A stretch of DNA of 42,061 nucleotides, taken from the NCBI GenBank assembly GCA_025462785.1, contig JAOAPG010000130.1, positions 1 to 42,061 of the forward strand, in the 5' to 3' direction. The notes under the pieces were generated by a model. It searched no databases and was not told where the DNA came from. It saw only the letters and a program-made list of their open reading frames with translations. The translations under genes were made by a program, and so were the position numbers. The DNA comes from Acidobacteriaceae bacterium (GTDB lineage Bacteria; Acidobacteriota; Terriglobia; Terriglobales; Acidobacteriaceae). Shown here in pieces: positions 1 to 10,745 of the stretch; position 1 is the stretch's first letter, and each line of letters opens with the position of its first letter.

Positions 1-1181
1 GCTTCCTGCGCAGCCGCTGAGAAGCTAGTGAAGTGCCGTGTCACTCCCACCAAGGATTCGGACGTAACATCGAAAGTGAACTGCGGGCCGAAATAGGATC
101 TCAGCACCTCGGCCCCCGCAGCACTGATCGCACTGTGGGCACCCGGATATGCAGGGTCTGGAGCCGTGTTCGTACTTAGCGGAAGCCACGTTGGATTAGG
201 TTCCGTACTAGGATTGCCGTCGGTGCCGGCCATTTCAACAGCAGTGACTGGCCGCCAGAATTGGTACGTGTACTTAGCGTCAAAGAAGGCGATCACCGTG
301 TCGGCAAGGCTGAGGTTCAGCAGTGCAAACAGACGAGCGCTTCGGGCCAAATTAAGGTGTTGTTTCAACGCTGCGGTCTGCGCAATCTCGTTCCAGAAGT
401 CCTGAATATTTCCATTCCAGAACATTCCAATTTGCGTCTGCTCCGGGGTACGAGTTGTGCTGTTGATGGATCCCAGACTTTTGACCTCATCAAAAACCTT
501 CGTGTACTCGTCGCTGGTCAACGCGGGCGGCGGGCCGGGACGAAATTCGTCCACACGCGCCAAGGCAAACGGCGTGACCTGCGGCCAGTGCGTGAAATCC
601 GCTGGTGCGAAATTGGGTGGTGTCAGTTGATAGCCGCCCGGCTGGTTTCCGGGCACAAACGGAGGCAGAGCGACGGCCGATCCGTCATTGCTTCGCAATA
701 ACAAGATCTGAGCCGCAACGGTTTGTCCTACTGCGATGCCATCCGCCTTATTCTGCCCATCCGCAATTTGCGCCAAGTCTTGCTGAAGCTCAGCGTCGAA
801 TGTCGGCTGAAAAGCTGTGTACAGCGCGACCAGCACATCATGGGCGGCTTGGTCTGCTGCAGCTGGTTGCGAAGCGTTCCGCGGCACGCCCCGGAGGCGG
901 ACAACGTACGGACTGAAGGTTCCGTCAATGTTGTTGATGGCGTCATAAGTGGCAGCATGCAGCATGGCGAAGTTGCGGGTTGAATGAATAGTTGCTGGTT
1001 GGGCGCCGGGAGTTCGTACGATTACTAGAAGAGTCTTGTTCCACTCGACGACTGGATTCACCGACTGAGGAGACGAAGCTCCTGGAGTAGCTTCGCCGTT
1101 CGGCGTGCCACTAGCGGACGAGGTGACCCAGGTCGAAAGACTGACGCATAGAAGTACTAGCATGATTAAACGTTTTGCCAT
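1..1181 (-). CDS. Vanadium-dependent haloperoxidase-like / PAP2 superfamily protein (3' end truncated by the window edge)
   Basis: Minus-strand reading frame from ATG at 1181 (MAKRLIMLVLLCVSLSTWVTSSASG...) read open by hand through about 250; absent from the ORF track because it has no stop in the window. Contains FDAKYTYQFWRPVTA and INSTTRTPEQTQIGMFW, parallel to the next gene. Confidence 0.8.
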   Translation of the reverse strand, partial: MAKRLIMLVLLCVSLSTWVTSSASGTPNGEATPGASSPQSVNPVVEWNKTLLVIVRTPGAQPATIHSTRNFAMLHAATYDAINNIDGTFSPYVVRLRGVPRNASQPAAADQAAHDVLVALYTAFQPTFDAELQQDLAQIADGQNKADGIAVGQTVAAQILLLRSNDGSAVALPPFVPGNQPGGYQLTPPNFAPADFTHWPQVTPFALARVDEFRPGPPPALTSDEYTKVFDEVKSLGSINSTTRTPEQTQIGMFWNGNIQDFWNEIAQTAALKQHLNLARSARLFALLNLSLADTVIAFFDAKYTYQFWRPVTAVEMAGTDGNPSTEPNPTWLPLSTNTAPDPAYPGAHSAISAAGAEVLRSYFGPQFTFDVTSESLVGVTRHFTSFSAAAQE

Positions 1182-1519
1182 TGAATTGTCCTCATTGTTT
1201 GGGGTAGGAGAGAATGGCAGAGCCGATTCATTTACAAACGGCAACGTTAGACACCCTCGCCATTGTAGAAAACTGAGGATTGGGGCAAATATTCCCGGGT
1301 CGACTTGGCATCGCAAAACAATCGTGAGAGGGGTGAACCCAATGACCTCGCGCACCCGGCATCGCAAAATACGTTAGAGACTCTGATGAGTAGTGCGGTG
1401 AAATACGCAATCAAACCAGAATTGCCGCACGAGGAGTGATTGGCCGGTGTACAGGCTTTTTCAAAAGAGGCGGGCAGAGGCGGCAAAAACCAAAGACTCG
1501 CCACCTCTGACATTCCGCT

Positions 1520-2764
1520 CTACTGCACAGGCCTGAAATAATTGGCCACCACGTTCTGTGCGACTTTATGGCCGAGCACAAATCCCTGTACCAACGAGTG
1601 ATGGTAGTGAAATCCAGCATAGATACGTGCGAATTCCACCTCGTTCTGCCACTCGCGAATGCTGTTAAAGTTGTGGGTTGTGCCGGTTACCGCGCTAGTA
1701 ACGGATATCCGCAAGTTTGGGCTTCCAAAATAAGCCTTAAGTATATCGGCCAATGCTCCGGTCAGGCAGGCGTGTGCTGCCGTGTATTCTGGATGCGAAG
1801 GCGTCGTGGCCAACGGTAACCAATTGGTATCAGCGACAGTATCAGGATTACCGTCGATATCGCCATTGCGAATCGCGGTCACTGGCCGCCAGAAGCTGAA
1901 GTGATATTTCGCGTTATAGCAACCGATTAAGCTGTCGGCCTCGGCTGCATACGCCATGCCAAACAATCTCGCTGTATCCGCAAGGCTCAGGTTCAGCTCA
2001 GTGGCTTTCGCGCGTAGCAACCGGCCGTATTGGGAGGTAGTGTGATCTGTCCAAAAGAGGCCAATCTCTTTTTGTTGTGGCGTCCTCACCGTGCTGTTCA
2101 AGGCTCCCAGCGTCTTCACCTGGTTATAATCGTTGGCCCAAGTGCTACTGAGCAGGTCGGGCGGTGGCTCGTCGGGAAGGAATCGCGCCGGATCATCAAA
2201 TGTGAAGGGCCGCATCTGCCCGACCCAGGGCGTTTGTGGGGCGATTGTGCCAGGCGTCAGGATCCATACCCCGGGGACTGGCGCTGGTGGGAAGCTGTAG
2301 GGCACGCTGGCTCCTCGACCATCGCCTGCGCGCAACGCGATCAAGGCGTTGGCTGAAGCCAGGCCTAAGCTCTGTCCGCTAACTTTCTCTGGACCGTTCG
2401 GGATAGCTCCCAGTGAGATGTTGTACTGGATAAAAAGAGACGAATATTGATCAGGTAACAAGTACAACAGTGTGCGATACGCAGCTTCAATAGCCGCCGC
2501 ATCGGCGGAAGCGCCTGCCGGGGCGGTGAGCGAGTATTTGTAAGGTTCGAAACGTCCATCGATGGCGTTGACCGCGTTGTACACGGCCAATTGCATGTAG
2601 GCGACGTAAATTCCCGCCCCACCCGCAGTTGCGGAGCCTGGTGCCGTGCTGCTGCGAGCTGCTGTGATTGCAATGGAGTTCCAGTCGGTCACGGCGTTCT
2701 GTGCAATCGCCCCTGGCGCAATCAGCAAGGTCGCGACGGCTACTAAGCGTTTGAGTCCGTTCAT
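1520..2764 (-). CDS. Vanadium-dependent haloperoxidase-like / PAP2 superfamily protein, secreted
   Basis: 414 aa ORF; signal peptide; YHFSFWRPVTAIRNGDIDGNP and SHPEYTAAHACLTGAL motifs typical of bacterial vanadium chloroperoxidase-like proteins. Confidence 0.85.
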   Translation of the reverse strand: MNGLKRLVAVATLLIAPGAIAQNAVTDWNSIAITAARSSTAPGSATAGGAGIYVAYMQLAVYNAVNAIDGRFEPYKYSLTAPAGASADAAAIEAAYRTLLYLLPDQYSSLFIQYNISLGAIPNGPEKVSGQSLGLASANALIALRAGDGRGASVPYSFPPAPVPGVWILTPGTIAPQTPWVGQMRPFTFDDPARFLPDEPPPDLLSSTWANDYNQVKTLGALNSTVRTPQQKEIGLFWTDHTTSQYGRLLRAKATELNLSLADTARLFGMAYAAEADSLIGCYNAKYHFSFWRPVTAIRNGDIDGNPDTVADTNWLPLATTPSHPEYTAAHACLTGALADILKAYFGSPNLRISVTSAVTGTTHNFNSIREWQNEVEFARIYAGFHYHHSLVQGFVLGHKVAQNVVANYFRPVQ

Positions 2765-2953
2765 TTTTCCTCCTCTTTTTGGCCGCTACTACGGTCCGGA
2801 CGATCTTCGGGTTTCATGCTTGGAGCATCAATCCTACTTCGCTCCTTTCCGCACCAAATTTGAATCAGAAGGTAAGCCCCTGATTCCTCACAAGATAGGA
2901 GCGCACCTCCGAAAGGCGTGTTTGTGTGATAGGCTTCGCTTCCGGAGATCTCT

Positions 2954-4903
2954 ATGCCCCCGGACGAAACGCAGGCTCACGCAGTCCGCCGCTTCGGCGC
3001 GTTTGAGATAGATCTTCGATCGGGAGAACTGCGCAAAAGCGGGATGCGGCTGCGGATTTCGGGTCAGCCCTTTCAAATCTTGGCCGTCCTGGTCGAACGT
3101 CCCGGCGAGGTGGTCACGCGTGAAGAGTTGCATTCCAAGCTGTGGCCGTCCGATACCTTCGTCGATTTTGATCACGGGCTGAATAACGCAGTCGCCCGGA
3201 TTCGCGAGGTACTGGATGATTCCTCGGATACACCGCGATACGTGGAGACCATTCCACGGCGTGGTTATCGCTTCATAGCGGCGCTGGCCTATGTTCGGCC
3301 GGCTACTGTCACTCCGTCGGCCTCAGAGTCGAAAGTCAGCTCTGCGCACGAGATTACGCGTCCGGGTGCTTCGGACCCTTCAGTTCTACCTACTGACAGA
3401 AGATTCTCTTCTACCCGACTGAGGGTCTTGCTCGGGGGAGTAACCGTACTCATACTGTTCACCCTCGCTTTAGTGCTGAACCGCGGCGGTGGCGCCAAGG
3501 GCACGATGGACCCAGCCATCAAATCCCTGGTGGTATTGCCTCTGAAAAACCTGTCGGGCGACGCAACGCAAGAATACCTTGCTGACGGAATGACGGAGGC
3601 TCTCATTGGACGCCTCTCCAGGATCCACGATCTGCGCGTCATTTCCCGCACGTCGGTGATGGTTTTCAAAGACACACGCATGTCCGCGCCGGAAATCGCT
3701 GAAAGGCTGCGCATCGACGCCATTGTCGAAGGTTCTGTAATACGCGAGGGCAGCCGGGTTCGCGTCACTGTTCAACTGATTCGCGGCGCGACCGACGAGC
3801 ACATTTGGGCAGAAGAATACGAGCAAGAATATCGAAGCATTCTTACCTTACAGGAAGAGGTGACTCGGACAATCGTCCAGCAAATTAAGATCAGGCTCAC
3901 ACCCCAAGAGCAAGTGGGCCTGTCAGGCGCGCGTGCGGTCGATCCCCAGGTCCATGAGAACTACCTCAAGGGCCGCTACTATTTCAATCAGCGCACGGAA
4001 GACTCGCTGAACAGAAGCATCGCGTACTTCCAACAAGCAATCACCGGAGACCCGAGCTATGCCTTGGCTTATTGCGGCTTGGCTGACGCGTACGCGCTGC
4101 TCGGGTTTCGCGGTGGTGTTCCCTCAAAACATGCACTGTTCGAAGCGAAGACAGCAGCGCTAAAAGCGATCGAACTGGATGACACTCTCGCCGAACCTCA
4201 CGCATCTCTCGCATTCATCGCCGAGACTCATGAGTGGGATTGGGCAACCGCCGAGCGGGAATACAGGCGCGCGCTGGAACTCAATCCGGGTGATGCCCGG
4301 GCTCGCCACTGGTATGCCGGTTATCTGATGTATGTAGGGCGGTTTGAGGAGGGGATTGCTGAAGCCAAGCGTGCTCGGGACCTCGATCCGCTGTCGTTGC
4401 CGGTCAACAATGCCCTGGCGGGCAGGTTGCTCGTAGCGGGCCGGGTCGACGAGGCTCTGAAGCAATTGCAGGAAACTTTGGAAATGGATCCCCATTTTGC
4501 GCCAGGCCACCAGACCCTTGGCTGGGCATACCTTAATAAGGGAAAGCACGAGGAGGCGATTCAAGAGTTTCAAGAGGCGCTACAACTCTCCGGCACCGAC
4601 GATACCGACCTCATGCTGGACCTTGGTTTCGCCTATGCTGCAGTTGGCAACCGAGAAGAGGCGCGCAGGATACTCGCCAAACTGAAGAACCTACACGACC
4701 GTGGGCTTGTACCATCCGGTTCAATCGGGATTCTCTATGGCGCCTTGGGCGAGTTGAACGAGGCTTTCGCCTGGCTGGAAAAGGCTTATGAGGAGCGTGA
4801 CCCTGAACTTACGTATCTCAAAGTGCCGGGCCGAAGGTTCGAGCCCCTGCGTCACGATCCGCGATTTCAAGACCTAGTGCACCGTGTCGGGTTACCAGAC
4901 TAA
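2954..4903 (+). CDS. Winged-helix (OmpR/CadC-type) DNA-binding domain plus TPR-repeat regulator
   Basis: 649 aa; N-terminal RRFGAFEIDLRSGELRKSG...VVTREELHSKLWPSDTFVDFDHGLNNAVARIREVLDD; TM segment RVLLGGVTVLILFTLALVLN; TPR-like C-terminus. Confidence 0.88.
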   Translation: MPPDETQAHAVRRFGAFEIDLRSGELRKSGMRLRISGQPFQILAVLVERPGEVVTREELHSKLWPSDTFVDFDHGLNNAVARIREVLDDSSDTPRYVETIPRRGYRFIAALAYVRPATVTPSASESKVSSAHEITRPGASDPSVLPTDRRFSSTRLRVLLGGVTVLILFTLALVLNRGGGAKGTMDPAIKSLVVLPLKNLSGDATQEYLADGMTEALIGRLSRIHDLRVISRTSVMVFKDTRMSAPEIAERLRIDAIVEGSVIREGSRVRVTVQLIRGATDEHIWAEEYEQEYRSILTLQEEVTRTIVQQIKIRLTPQEQVGLSGARAVDPQVHENYLKGRYYFNQRTEDSLNRSIAYFQQAITGDPSYALAYCGLADAYALLGFRGGVPSKHALFEAKTAALKAIELDDTLAEPHASLAFIAETHEWDWATAEREYRRALELNPGDARARHWYAGYLMYVGRFEEGIAEAKRARDLDPLSLPVNNALAGRLLVAGRVDEALKQLQETLEMDPHFAPGHQTLGWAYLNKGKHEEAIQEFQEALQLSGTDDTDLMLDLGFAYAAVGNREEARRILAKLKNLHDRGLVPSGSIGILYGALGELNEAFAWLEKAYEERDPELTYLKVPGRRFEPLRHDPRFQDLVHRVGLPD

Positions 4904-4924
4904 AGGGCTCCTCTCCGTGCTATG

Positions 4925-5111
4925 TTCCGGCTGGCGCGTTTAGTTCTTACTTGGGACTCGGCGATGACGAACAGGCATTTGCCTGGTTTGAGCGAGCCTA
5001 CCAGGAGCAGTCAAACATTCTGCAATTCGTTAAAGTGCATCCTTATCGTTAATCCCGTTCGCGACGAGCCCCGTTTTGTGGAACTTGGTACACGGCGTCG
5101 GGCTCGACTAA
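4925..5111 (+). pseudogene. Degenerate duplicate of the 3' end of the TPR regulator
   Basis: Frame-corrected translation ...SYLGLGDDEQAFAWFERAYQEQSNILQFVKVHPYR / NPVRDEPRFVEL / VHGVGLD* parallels the real C-terminus GALGELNEAFAWLEKAYEERDPELTYLKVPGRRFEPLRHDPRFQDLVHRVGLPD*. Frame changes near 5050 and 5090. Confidence 0.75.
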
Positions 5112-5432
5112 TATTGTTAGCCCCACGTGTTCTGGATCGTCGGTGCCACACTCGCGAACCCAGGCCTTCTCTTCTTTGCGATCTCAGCTGCTTGGCCTCG
5201 AAGGCGATTCCAGTCGCCCAAGCTCAGGTCGAAAGCGTCCGCAATTTGTAGAAATAAACTGGCGGAGTGCTTGACTACTGGTATTACAGTTAGGCTCTTG
5301 CGAGTTATCGGCAAATCGGAATGTCGACGATTGATTCGCCACCGATTTTCTCGAATCCGGAACTCCCGCTAATAGCTTGTGTACGGCTGGCGACATGTCT
5401 TTTCTCTTTCGTTCAGCATCATATGCAGTGTC

Positions 5433-6164
5433 GTGACAGAGTATGACAAATTTGCCGAAGTCTATGAACGACATTTCGCCCAAGAGTTCAAACAGCGCGT
5501 ACTTCCAGTGTTGCAGAAAATCCTGCTGAATTCTCTTGCTCCTCCGGCTGAGATTCTTGAGCTCTGCTGCGGCCCCGGCCTCCTCACTCAGGACCTCGTG
5601 GAGCGTGGCTATAAGCTCACCGGTATTGACATCTCTGGACCGATGTTGCGACGGGCCCGGAGCAATGCACCCAAAGCGACGTTCCTCCAAGAAGATGTGC
5701 GACGTTTCCAGCAGCCCCGAGTTTTTGACGCTGCCGTGTGCCTTTTTAACAGCTTTGCCCACTTGTTCTCCGCCGAAGATTTGGTAGCCGCATTTCAGCG
5801 GGTGAATGTTGCTCTCAAACGGGATGCAGTATTTCTTTTCGATCTGAGCACGGAATATGCCTACCGCACAAAATGGCACGGCTCGTTCTCTATGAGTGAG
5901 CCGGACACAGTCTGGATTCTTTCTCCTTCCTATGACTCCAGAGAACGTATAGCAACCAACCACATTACTTTGTTCGAAGCCACTAATTCTTCTTTGTGGA
6001 CGCGCACGGATTTCGACATATACCAATGTTGCCATTCGGAGCAGGAGATCCTGGCGGCCTTAACACACACCGGCTTTGGAGCTGTACAGGTCTTCGATGC
6101 GGAGCGAGACCTCGATATGGTCGATGAAGCTGGGAGAAGTTTTTTTTGTGCGATCCGTAGCTGA
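5433..6164 (+). CDS. Class I SAM-dependent methyltransferase
   Basis: VTEYDKFAEVYERHF...ILELCCGPGLLTQDLVERGYKLTGIDISGPMLRRAR; GTG start proposed at 5433. Confidence 0.85.
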   Translation: MTEYDKFAEVYERHFAQEFKQRVLPVLQKILLNSLAPPAEILELCCGPGLLTQDLVERGYKLTGIDISGPMLRRARSNAPKATFLQEDVRRFQQPRVFDAAVCLFNSFAHLFSAEDLVAAFQRVNVALKRDAVFLFDLSTEYAYRTKWHGSFSMSEPDTVWILSPSYDSRERIATNHITLFEATNSSLWTRTDFDIYQCCHSEQEILAALTHTGFGAVQVFDAERDLDMVDEAGRSFFCAIRS

Positions 6165-6413
6165 GCAATTCGAACCTGCGCCCCATTGCATGCACTGCGT
6201 AAACGTCACGTTGCCACGTCAAATCCGGCGGCCTCATCGGATCGGGGTGCTACGATCGACGGAGCGGATTTTGATAGTCGCACAGTTCCCCCGGCCAGAA
6301 CTCCGGCATCTTTGCACCGCGACGCGGCGTCGGGTTCCCGGTTTGTATATATTGAGGGCGAGCTATAATTTGATCGCTATAAAATATAAGCGTCATATCA
6401 TGGAGACTGAATA

Positions 6414-6632
6414 GTGTTTCCCGTCAAAATATGCACCATCTGCTCGGAAGAGTTCGAGTTGAAGCCCGATAAACCTGGTTACGCTAACCGCTGTCCAGAG
6501 TGCAGCACCCCCGAACAAACGGACGCCATAACCAAGCGCCGCATGGACGCCGACGAACGCAAGACTGTAACTGAAGCGAATGAAGCCCGGAGACAAGCGA
6601 TCCGGGACCTCCTTTACCGTAAAGATCGGTGA
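6414..6632 (+). CDS. Small zinc-ribbon-like protein
   Basis: 72 aa with CTIC...CPEC paired cysteines. Confidence 0.6.
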   Translation: MFPVKICTICSEEFELKPDKPGYANRCPECSTPEQTDAITKRRMDADERKTVTEANEARRQAIRDLLYRKDR

Positions 6633-6941
6633 TCGCTTTCCGAAGCAAACCCTGCTGGTGCTATCAAACGGTGGTCCTGTGCAGTGAATAGATGCATAAA
6701 ATCTGATTATGCCTTTGTCTTTTCGGCTGTTCGCCGAGACCCCCTAACCAACTTTCTCCAGCAGGTAAGCGAGTACGCACCTGTTGAACGCTGACCCAAT
6801 CTCTTGAAACGCTGAACCGTCGTTGGTGCGTCGCACAACGATTCGTGATTTGCTGTTCGAAACTTGGGATCACTCTGCGATAGCCGAGGGACGCCTCACG
6901 AAGAAGCGGCGAGCTTACTTATGTTTTTCTCGGCGTACGCG

Positions 6942-7979
6942 TCAATTTGATTTTTTGGCTTTGTGCGTAATTCCCCGCAAGAGGAACTCCTGTGCGAGGT
7001 CGGCGAGCCCACGCTCGCCGGTGTTAATGAGGGCATTCCCAAACACCCTCCCTGCGCCGCGATCCGACGGCGGATAGTAGGCCATCGAGATCGAAGCCGC
7101 AGCTAAATCGCCACCGATTGTCGAGTAGTTTGGCTGCATCCGTCCGTTGTCTCCGCGACAAATAAATGTGCTGGAGATTGCGTGCCAAGCGCGAGACTTC
7201 TTTGTGCCGGTACCCTGATAGAAGTAACGCGGGTCCTGATGCAGAAGTGATGGCAGGATGGCGCCGCCGATCATAATATCGCTAAAGCCATCGGCATAAC
7301 TAGCGCCCAAACGTTTGGCGTAACCCTCCGCACCCTGGCCGTAGTTGGGGGTGTCTCCTGCTTGGTCGATGCCGGCAATTAAGGCTACTCCGATGATAGT
7401 AACCGGATCAAACGCGACCTTGGTGGCGAGTTTGAATTTCAGCTTGGGCGTGAGCGGCACGGCGTTGTGATCATAGACGACGTAAAAATTCGGGATGATG
7501 CCAAAAATGCGCTGTTGCTCCTCGACTTTAACCTGCTCGGTGGCGATCTCCTCGAGGGAAGCAGGCTTAGCAGCAACACTTACTATGGTACGCGCCTCTG
7601 CGATAGAGAGCTTGCTGGCCTTTAGGATTACGTACTGGCCTGGGTTGAGAATGACCGGGGCGGAGGTCCAGTTTGCAAATCCCTTGGCGCTGACGGTAAC
7701 GTGATAAGCACTTCCTGGTTGGAGATCCTTAAATTGAAAGAAACCGTTGTCATTCGTCACGGACATGTAGGGGTTTTTGAGGACGGTACCTTGAAGAACC
7801 ACAGTGGCGCCGACAACAACGGCGTCGTTCACATCCGTTACAGTACCGACGATAGTTGCTGCGTTGGGCTTGGGCGCGTCAGGCAACAGAGTCAGTTTCT
7901 CCTGCGCCTTGGAACTCATGGATCCGTAAAGACAGACCAGAACTGTGTAGATCAGGAGTACTAAGACGCGCCACTTCAT
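6942..7979 (-). CDS. Carboxypeptidase-regulatory-like domain protein, secreted/outer membrane
   Basis: 345 aa; signal peptide; ATIVGTVTDVNDAVVVGATVVLQG...NDNGFFQFKDLQPGSAYHVTVSAKGFANW typical CarboxypepD_reg fold. Confidence 0.75.
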   Translation of the reverse strand: MKWRVLVLLIYTVLVCLYGSMSSKAQEKLTLLPDAPKPNAATIVGTVTDVNDAVVVGATVVLQGTVLKNPYMSVTNDNGFFQFKDLQPGSAYHVTVSAKGFANWTSAPVILNPGQYVILKASKLSIAEARTIVSVAAKPASLEEIATEQVKVEEQQRIFGIIPNFYVVYDHNAVPLTPKLKFKLATKVAFDPVTIIGVALIAGIDQAGDTPNYGQGAEGYAKRLGASYADGFSDIMIGGAILPSLLHQDPRYFYQGTGTKKSRAWHAISSTFICRGDNGRMQPNYSTIGGDLAAASISMAYYPPSDRGAGRVFGNALINTGERGLADLAQEFLLRGITHKAKKSN

Positions 7980-8402
7980 TGCGGGTCCTCCTTGGTGAAT
8001 TGATGACAGAAGCCGTTGATGTGACTCTCCTTAAACAGATTGAGTTAAAGCAAACCGCAGGCCAAGCGAGATGCTAAGGAAACACCTCGTAAATCGCTGG
8101 CTCTAATGAAGAGCAAAAGCCCAGGCGGGGAACATGTCTGGACGTGTCGAAGGCAAGCTCGACACTTGTCACCGGTTGGTCACACAGGGTAAGGCTCTCG
8201 CAGAGTTGATGAGTGAAGGAGCAAAGTTTCGTTGCAGCGGCGGGGCAACTGAAACGCCTGTCGTAAGGGGCGGGAATTCGCGGGGTCTTTTAGACCTAGA
8301 TCTGGCTGGTAGCAGAAAACGCCGACTTCACGGTATGAACAACTGTGGAAAGAGGAGTAGTCGGGCTGAGTACAAACGGCATCCTAGCATCGAGACCTTC
8401 GA

Positions 8403-9797
8403 ATGAGGCGATGCGGTTTTCGACTGATGGTGGTGTTGGTGAGCGCGGCAGGATTCTTCCTGACATTAAACGGGTGTGGTGGAAGCCCCCATTCACCCGA
8501 TTCTCAGCCCATTCAACACGTAGTGGTGATCTTTCAAGAAAATCGCACGCCTGATAACCTTTTCCAGGATCCGGTGCTGATCGCGCGTGGCGCTGATATT
8601 GTCAGTTCGGGAGTCAACTCCAAGGGGCAGGTTATTCCGCTCAGTCCCATTGACCTGGGCACGACCGGCTCCAACCCTCAGAACTACGACCTTAGCCATT
8701 CCCACCGCGCCTTCGTCTCCATGTACAACGGCGGCAAAATGGATGGAGCGGACCTAATCGGATGCTATCCAACCGCAAATTGTCCGCCAGATCCCAATCT
8801 GCAATTTAAGTATGTGAAGCCCTCAGACGTGCGACCCTACTTCCAACTCGCGGAACGGTACACGTTCGGCGATCGTATGTTTCAGACCAATCAGGGGCCC
8901 AGCTTTCCGGCACACCAATTCATCATCTCGGGCACCTCTGCACCAACGGCCACAAGCAATCTTTTCGCGGCGGAAAATACGATCGGAGGACTCATCGCGG
9001 GTTGCATTGCCTTGCCCGGAACGATCGTTGCATTAATCGATCCATCCGGCGAGGAATCATCGAGCCAGTATCCCTGCTTCGAGCACCCCACACTTACCGA
9101 TCTGCTCGATTTTACCGGCGTTTCCTGGCGCTATTACACCCCTTCAGCAGGCTCTATATGGACTGGTCCCGACGCAATCCGGCACATCTGCCAGCCGGAA
9201 ACGCGGCACCGCAAACTGGTCTGCACCGGGAGAGCCTGGAGCAATGTGATCATCCCGCAGACTAAGGTCCTGACGGACATCGCGAACAACCAACTTGCAT
9301 CTGTGAGTTGGGTAATTCCCGGCGGCAGAGCATCCGACCACGCTGAGGGCAACGACGGTTCCGGGCCGTCTTGGGTCGCTTCAATCGTGAATGCAATCGG
9401 CAACAGCCCTTATTGGTCGAACACCGCCATCATCATAACGTGGGATGACTGGGGCGGCTGGTACGATCACGTTGCGCCACCACAAGTGTTAGTGAACTGC
9501 GAGCAGTGGGGTTGCGGATACGCGTATGGATTCCGCGTGCCGTTGATCATCGTGTCTCCATACGCGAAGGCCGCTTACATTTCTCACGTCCAGCATGATT
9601 TTGGCAGCATTCTCAGATTTATCGAAGAAGATTTCGGCCTGCCCTCGCTCGGATATGCAGATAACTACGCAGACGACCTTTCCGATTGCTTTAACTTTAA
9701 CCAGACGCCTCTGAAGTTTCAGGCGATCCCGGCGCCGGTGAGTGCGGAGCAGTTTCTCAACGACCGAAGACCCTCGACCGATCCAGACGACGACTGA
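8403..9797 (+). CDS. Secreted phosphoesterase (phospholipase C / acid phosphatase family lipoprotein)
   Basis: 464 aa; lipobox-like LNGCGG; IQHVVVIFQENRTPDNLFQD, DRMFQTNQGPSFPAHQF, WDDWGGWYDHVAPP motifs. Confidence 0.85.
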   Translation: MRRCGFRLMVVLVSAAGFFLTLNGCGGSPHSPDSQPIQHVVVIFQENRTPDNLFQDPVLIARGADIVSSGVNSKGQVIPLSPIDLGTTGSNPQNYDLSHSHRAFVSMYNGGKMDGADLIGCYPTANCPPDPNLQFKYVKPSDVRPYFQLAERYTFGDRMFQTNQGPSFPAHQFIISGTSAPTATSNLFAAENTIGGLIAGCIALPGTIVALIDPSGEESSSQYPCFEHPTLTDLLDFTGVSWRYYTPSAGSIWTGPDAIRHICQPETRHRKLVCTGRAWSNVIIPQTKVLTDIANNQLASVSWVIPGGRASDHAEGNDGSGPSWVASIVNAIGNSPYWSNTAIIITWDDWGGWYDHVAPPQVLVNCEQWGCGYAYGFRVPLIIVSPYAKAAYISHVQHDFGSILRFIEEDFGLPSLGYADNYADDLSDCFNFNQTPLKFQAIPAPVSAEQFLNDRRPSTDPDDD

Positions 9798-10086
9798 CTC
9801 GCGAAGATAACATTAAGATGTACGGCAGCCGATGCATATGTTCTGGTCAGAAGACATGCCGGTTGGGAGCGCTTCCGAACTACAGCTAGAGTGCCTTTAG
9901 TCTCTTCGTTCGTCAGATGTGTCCTGTAGCCCAGTCGTCTCAACTCTGCAGGGCATGCCGGCTAGATTCGCTCGATGAAATCATCAAGCGATCCGAAGAG
10001 AGTTCCCAGACAACGGCACTTGCGCAGCAAACATCTAGTGGATGAGCCTTCGGACAGCAGGAGGCGGGAAATTTGAAGGAGGGGCT

Positions 10087-10323
10087 ATGGCAACGTGCGA
10101 GGTTTGTGGGAACGAATATGACAAGAGTTTTGAGCTGATCGCCGCCGGCGCGCGGCATACGTTCGACAGCTTTGAATGCGCGATCCAGGCCATCGCCCCT
10201 GTCTGCGAGCATTGCAAATGCAAGGTCATCGGGCATGGAGTTGAAGTCAAAGGTCAATTCTTCTGCTGTGCACATTGCGCGAGATCTGCAACCTCGGCCG
10301 ATGTTAAAGACCGCGCGGCCTGA
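10087..10323 (+). CDS. Small Cys-rich zinc-ribbon / metallothionein-like protein
   Basis: MATCEVCGNEYDKSFELIAAGARHTFDSFECAIQAIAPVCEHCKCKVIGHGVEVKGQFFCCAHCA; ribosome-binding-like gaaggagg just upstream. Confidence 0.65.
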   Translation: MATCEVCGNEYDKSFELIAAGARHTFDSFECAIQAIAPVCEHCKCKVIGHGVEVKGQFFCCAHCARSATSADVKDRAA

Positions 10324-10664
10324 GCGACCGACCTCTCAATCGCACAAAACAAGTATCCGGAAATTCGGTCCGAGGATTACAGCTGCAGGGCTCGAGAAAT
10401 TACGGGAGCACGGTGCAGCGATTCAGCGTGCCTCAGCGTCAAGCGATTTCAGGAAGTCTAGCAAGAATCGAAGGGACTACAGACCGGCCGTAGTCGCCTT
10501 CGGGAGAGGTATCGCTGCATCAAGGACATACACGAACTGGACGGGGCGGTTAACAAAGCGATTGGGTTTTCGGTCTGACGGAGTTCATTCGCGTGGATGC
10601 TGGCGCCGCACACCGGACGCAAAATCGCGGAGCGCTTGGTAGTACTGTCTCTTTAGCTTTTGCT

Positions 10665-10701
10665 AAAAAAAAACCCAAGCCACCAAATTGGTGGTTTGGG
10701 T
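10665..10701 (-). terminator. Intrinsic terminator of the minus-strand operon ending with the double-AAA ATPase
   Basis: Near-perfect hairpin acccaagccaccaa/attggtggtttgggt at 10673-10701, followed on the minus strand by nine T (A-run 10665-10673 on plus). Confidence 0.85.
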
Positions 10702-10745
10702 CTCTCTTGAAAAAGCGAATTACTGCGAGCACTTACAGCATGTGT

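Noticed and set aside
261-701. 146-aa plus-strand ORF
   Set aside because: Antisense to the open haloperoxidase-like frame on the minus strand.
5184-6035. 283-aa minus-strand ORF
   Set aside because: Antisense to the clear methyltransferase at 5433-6164; composition and sequence show no recognisable domain.
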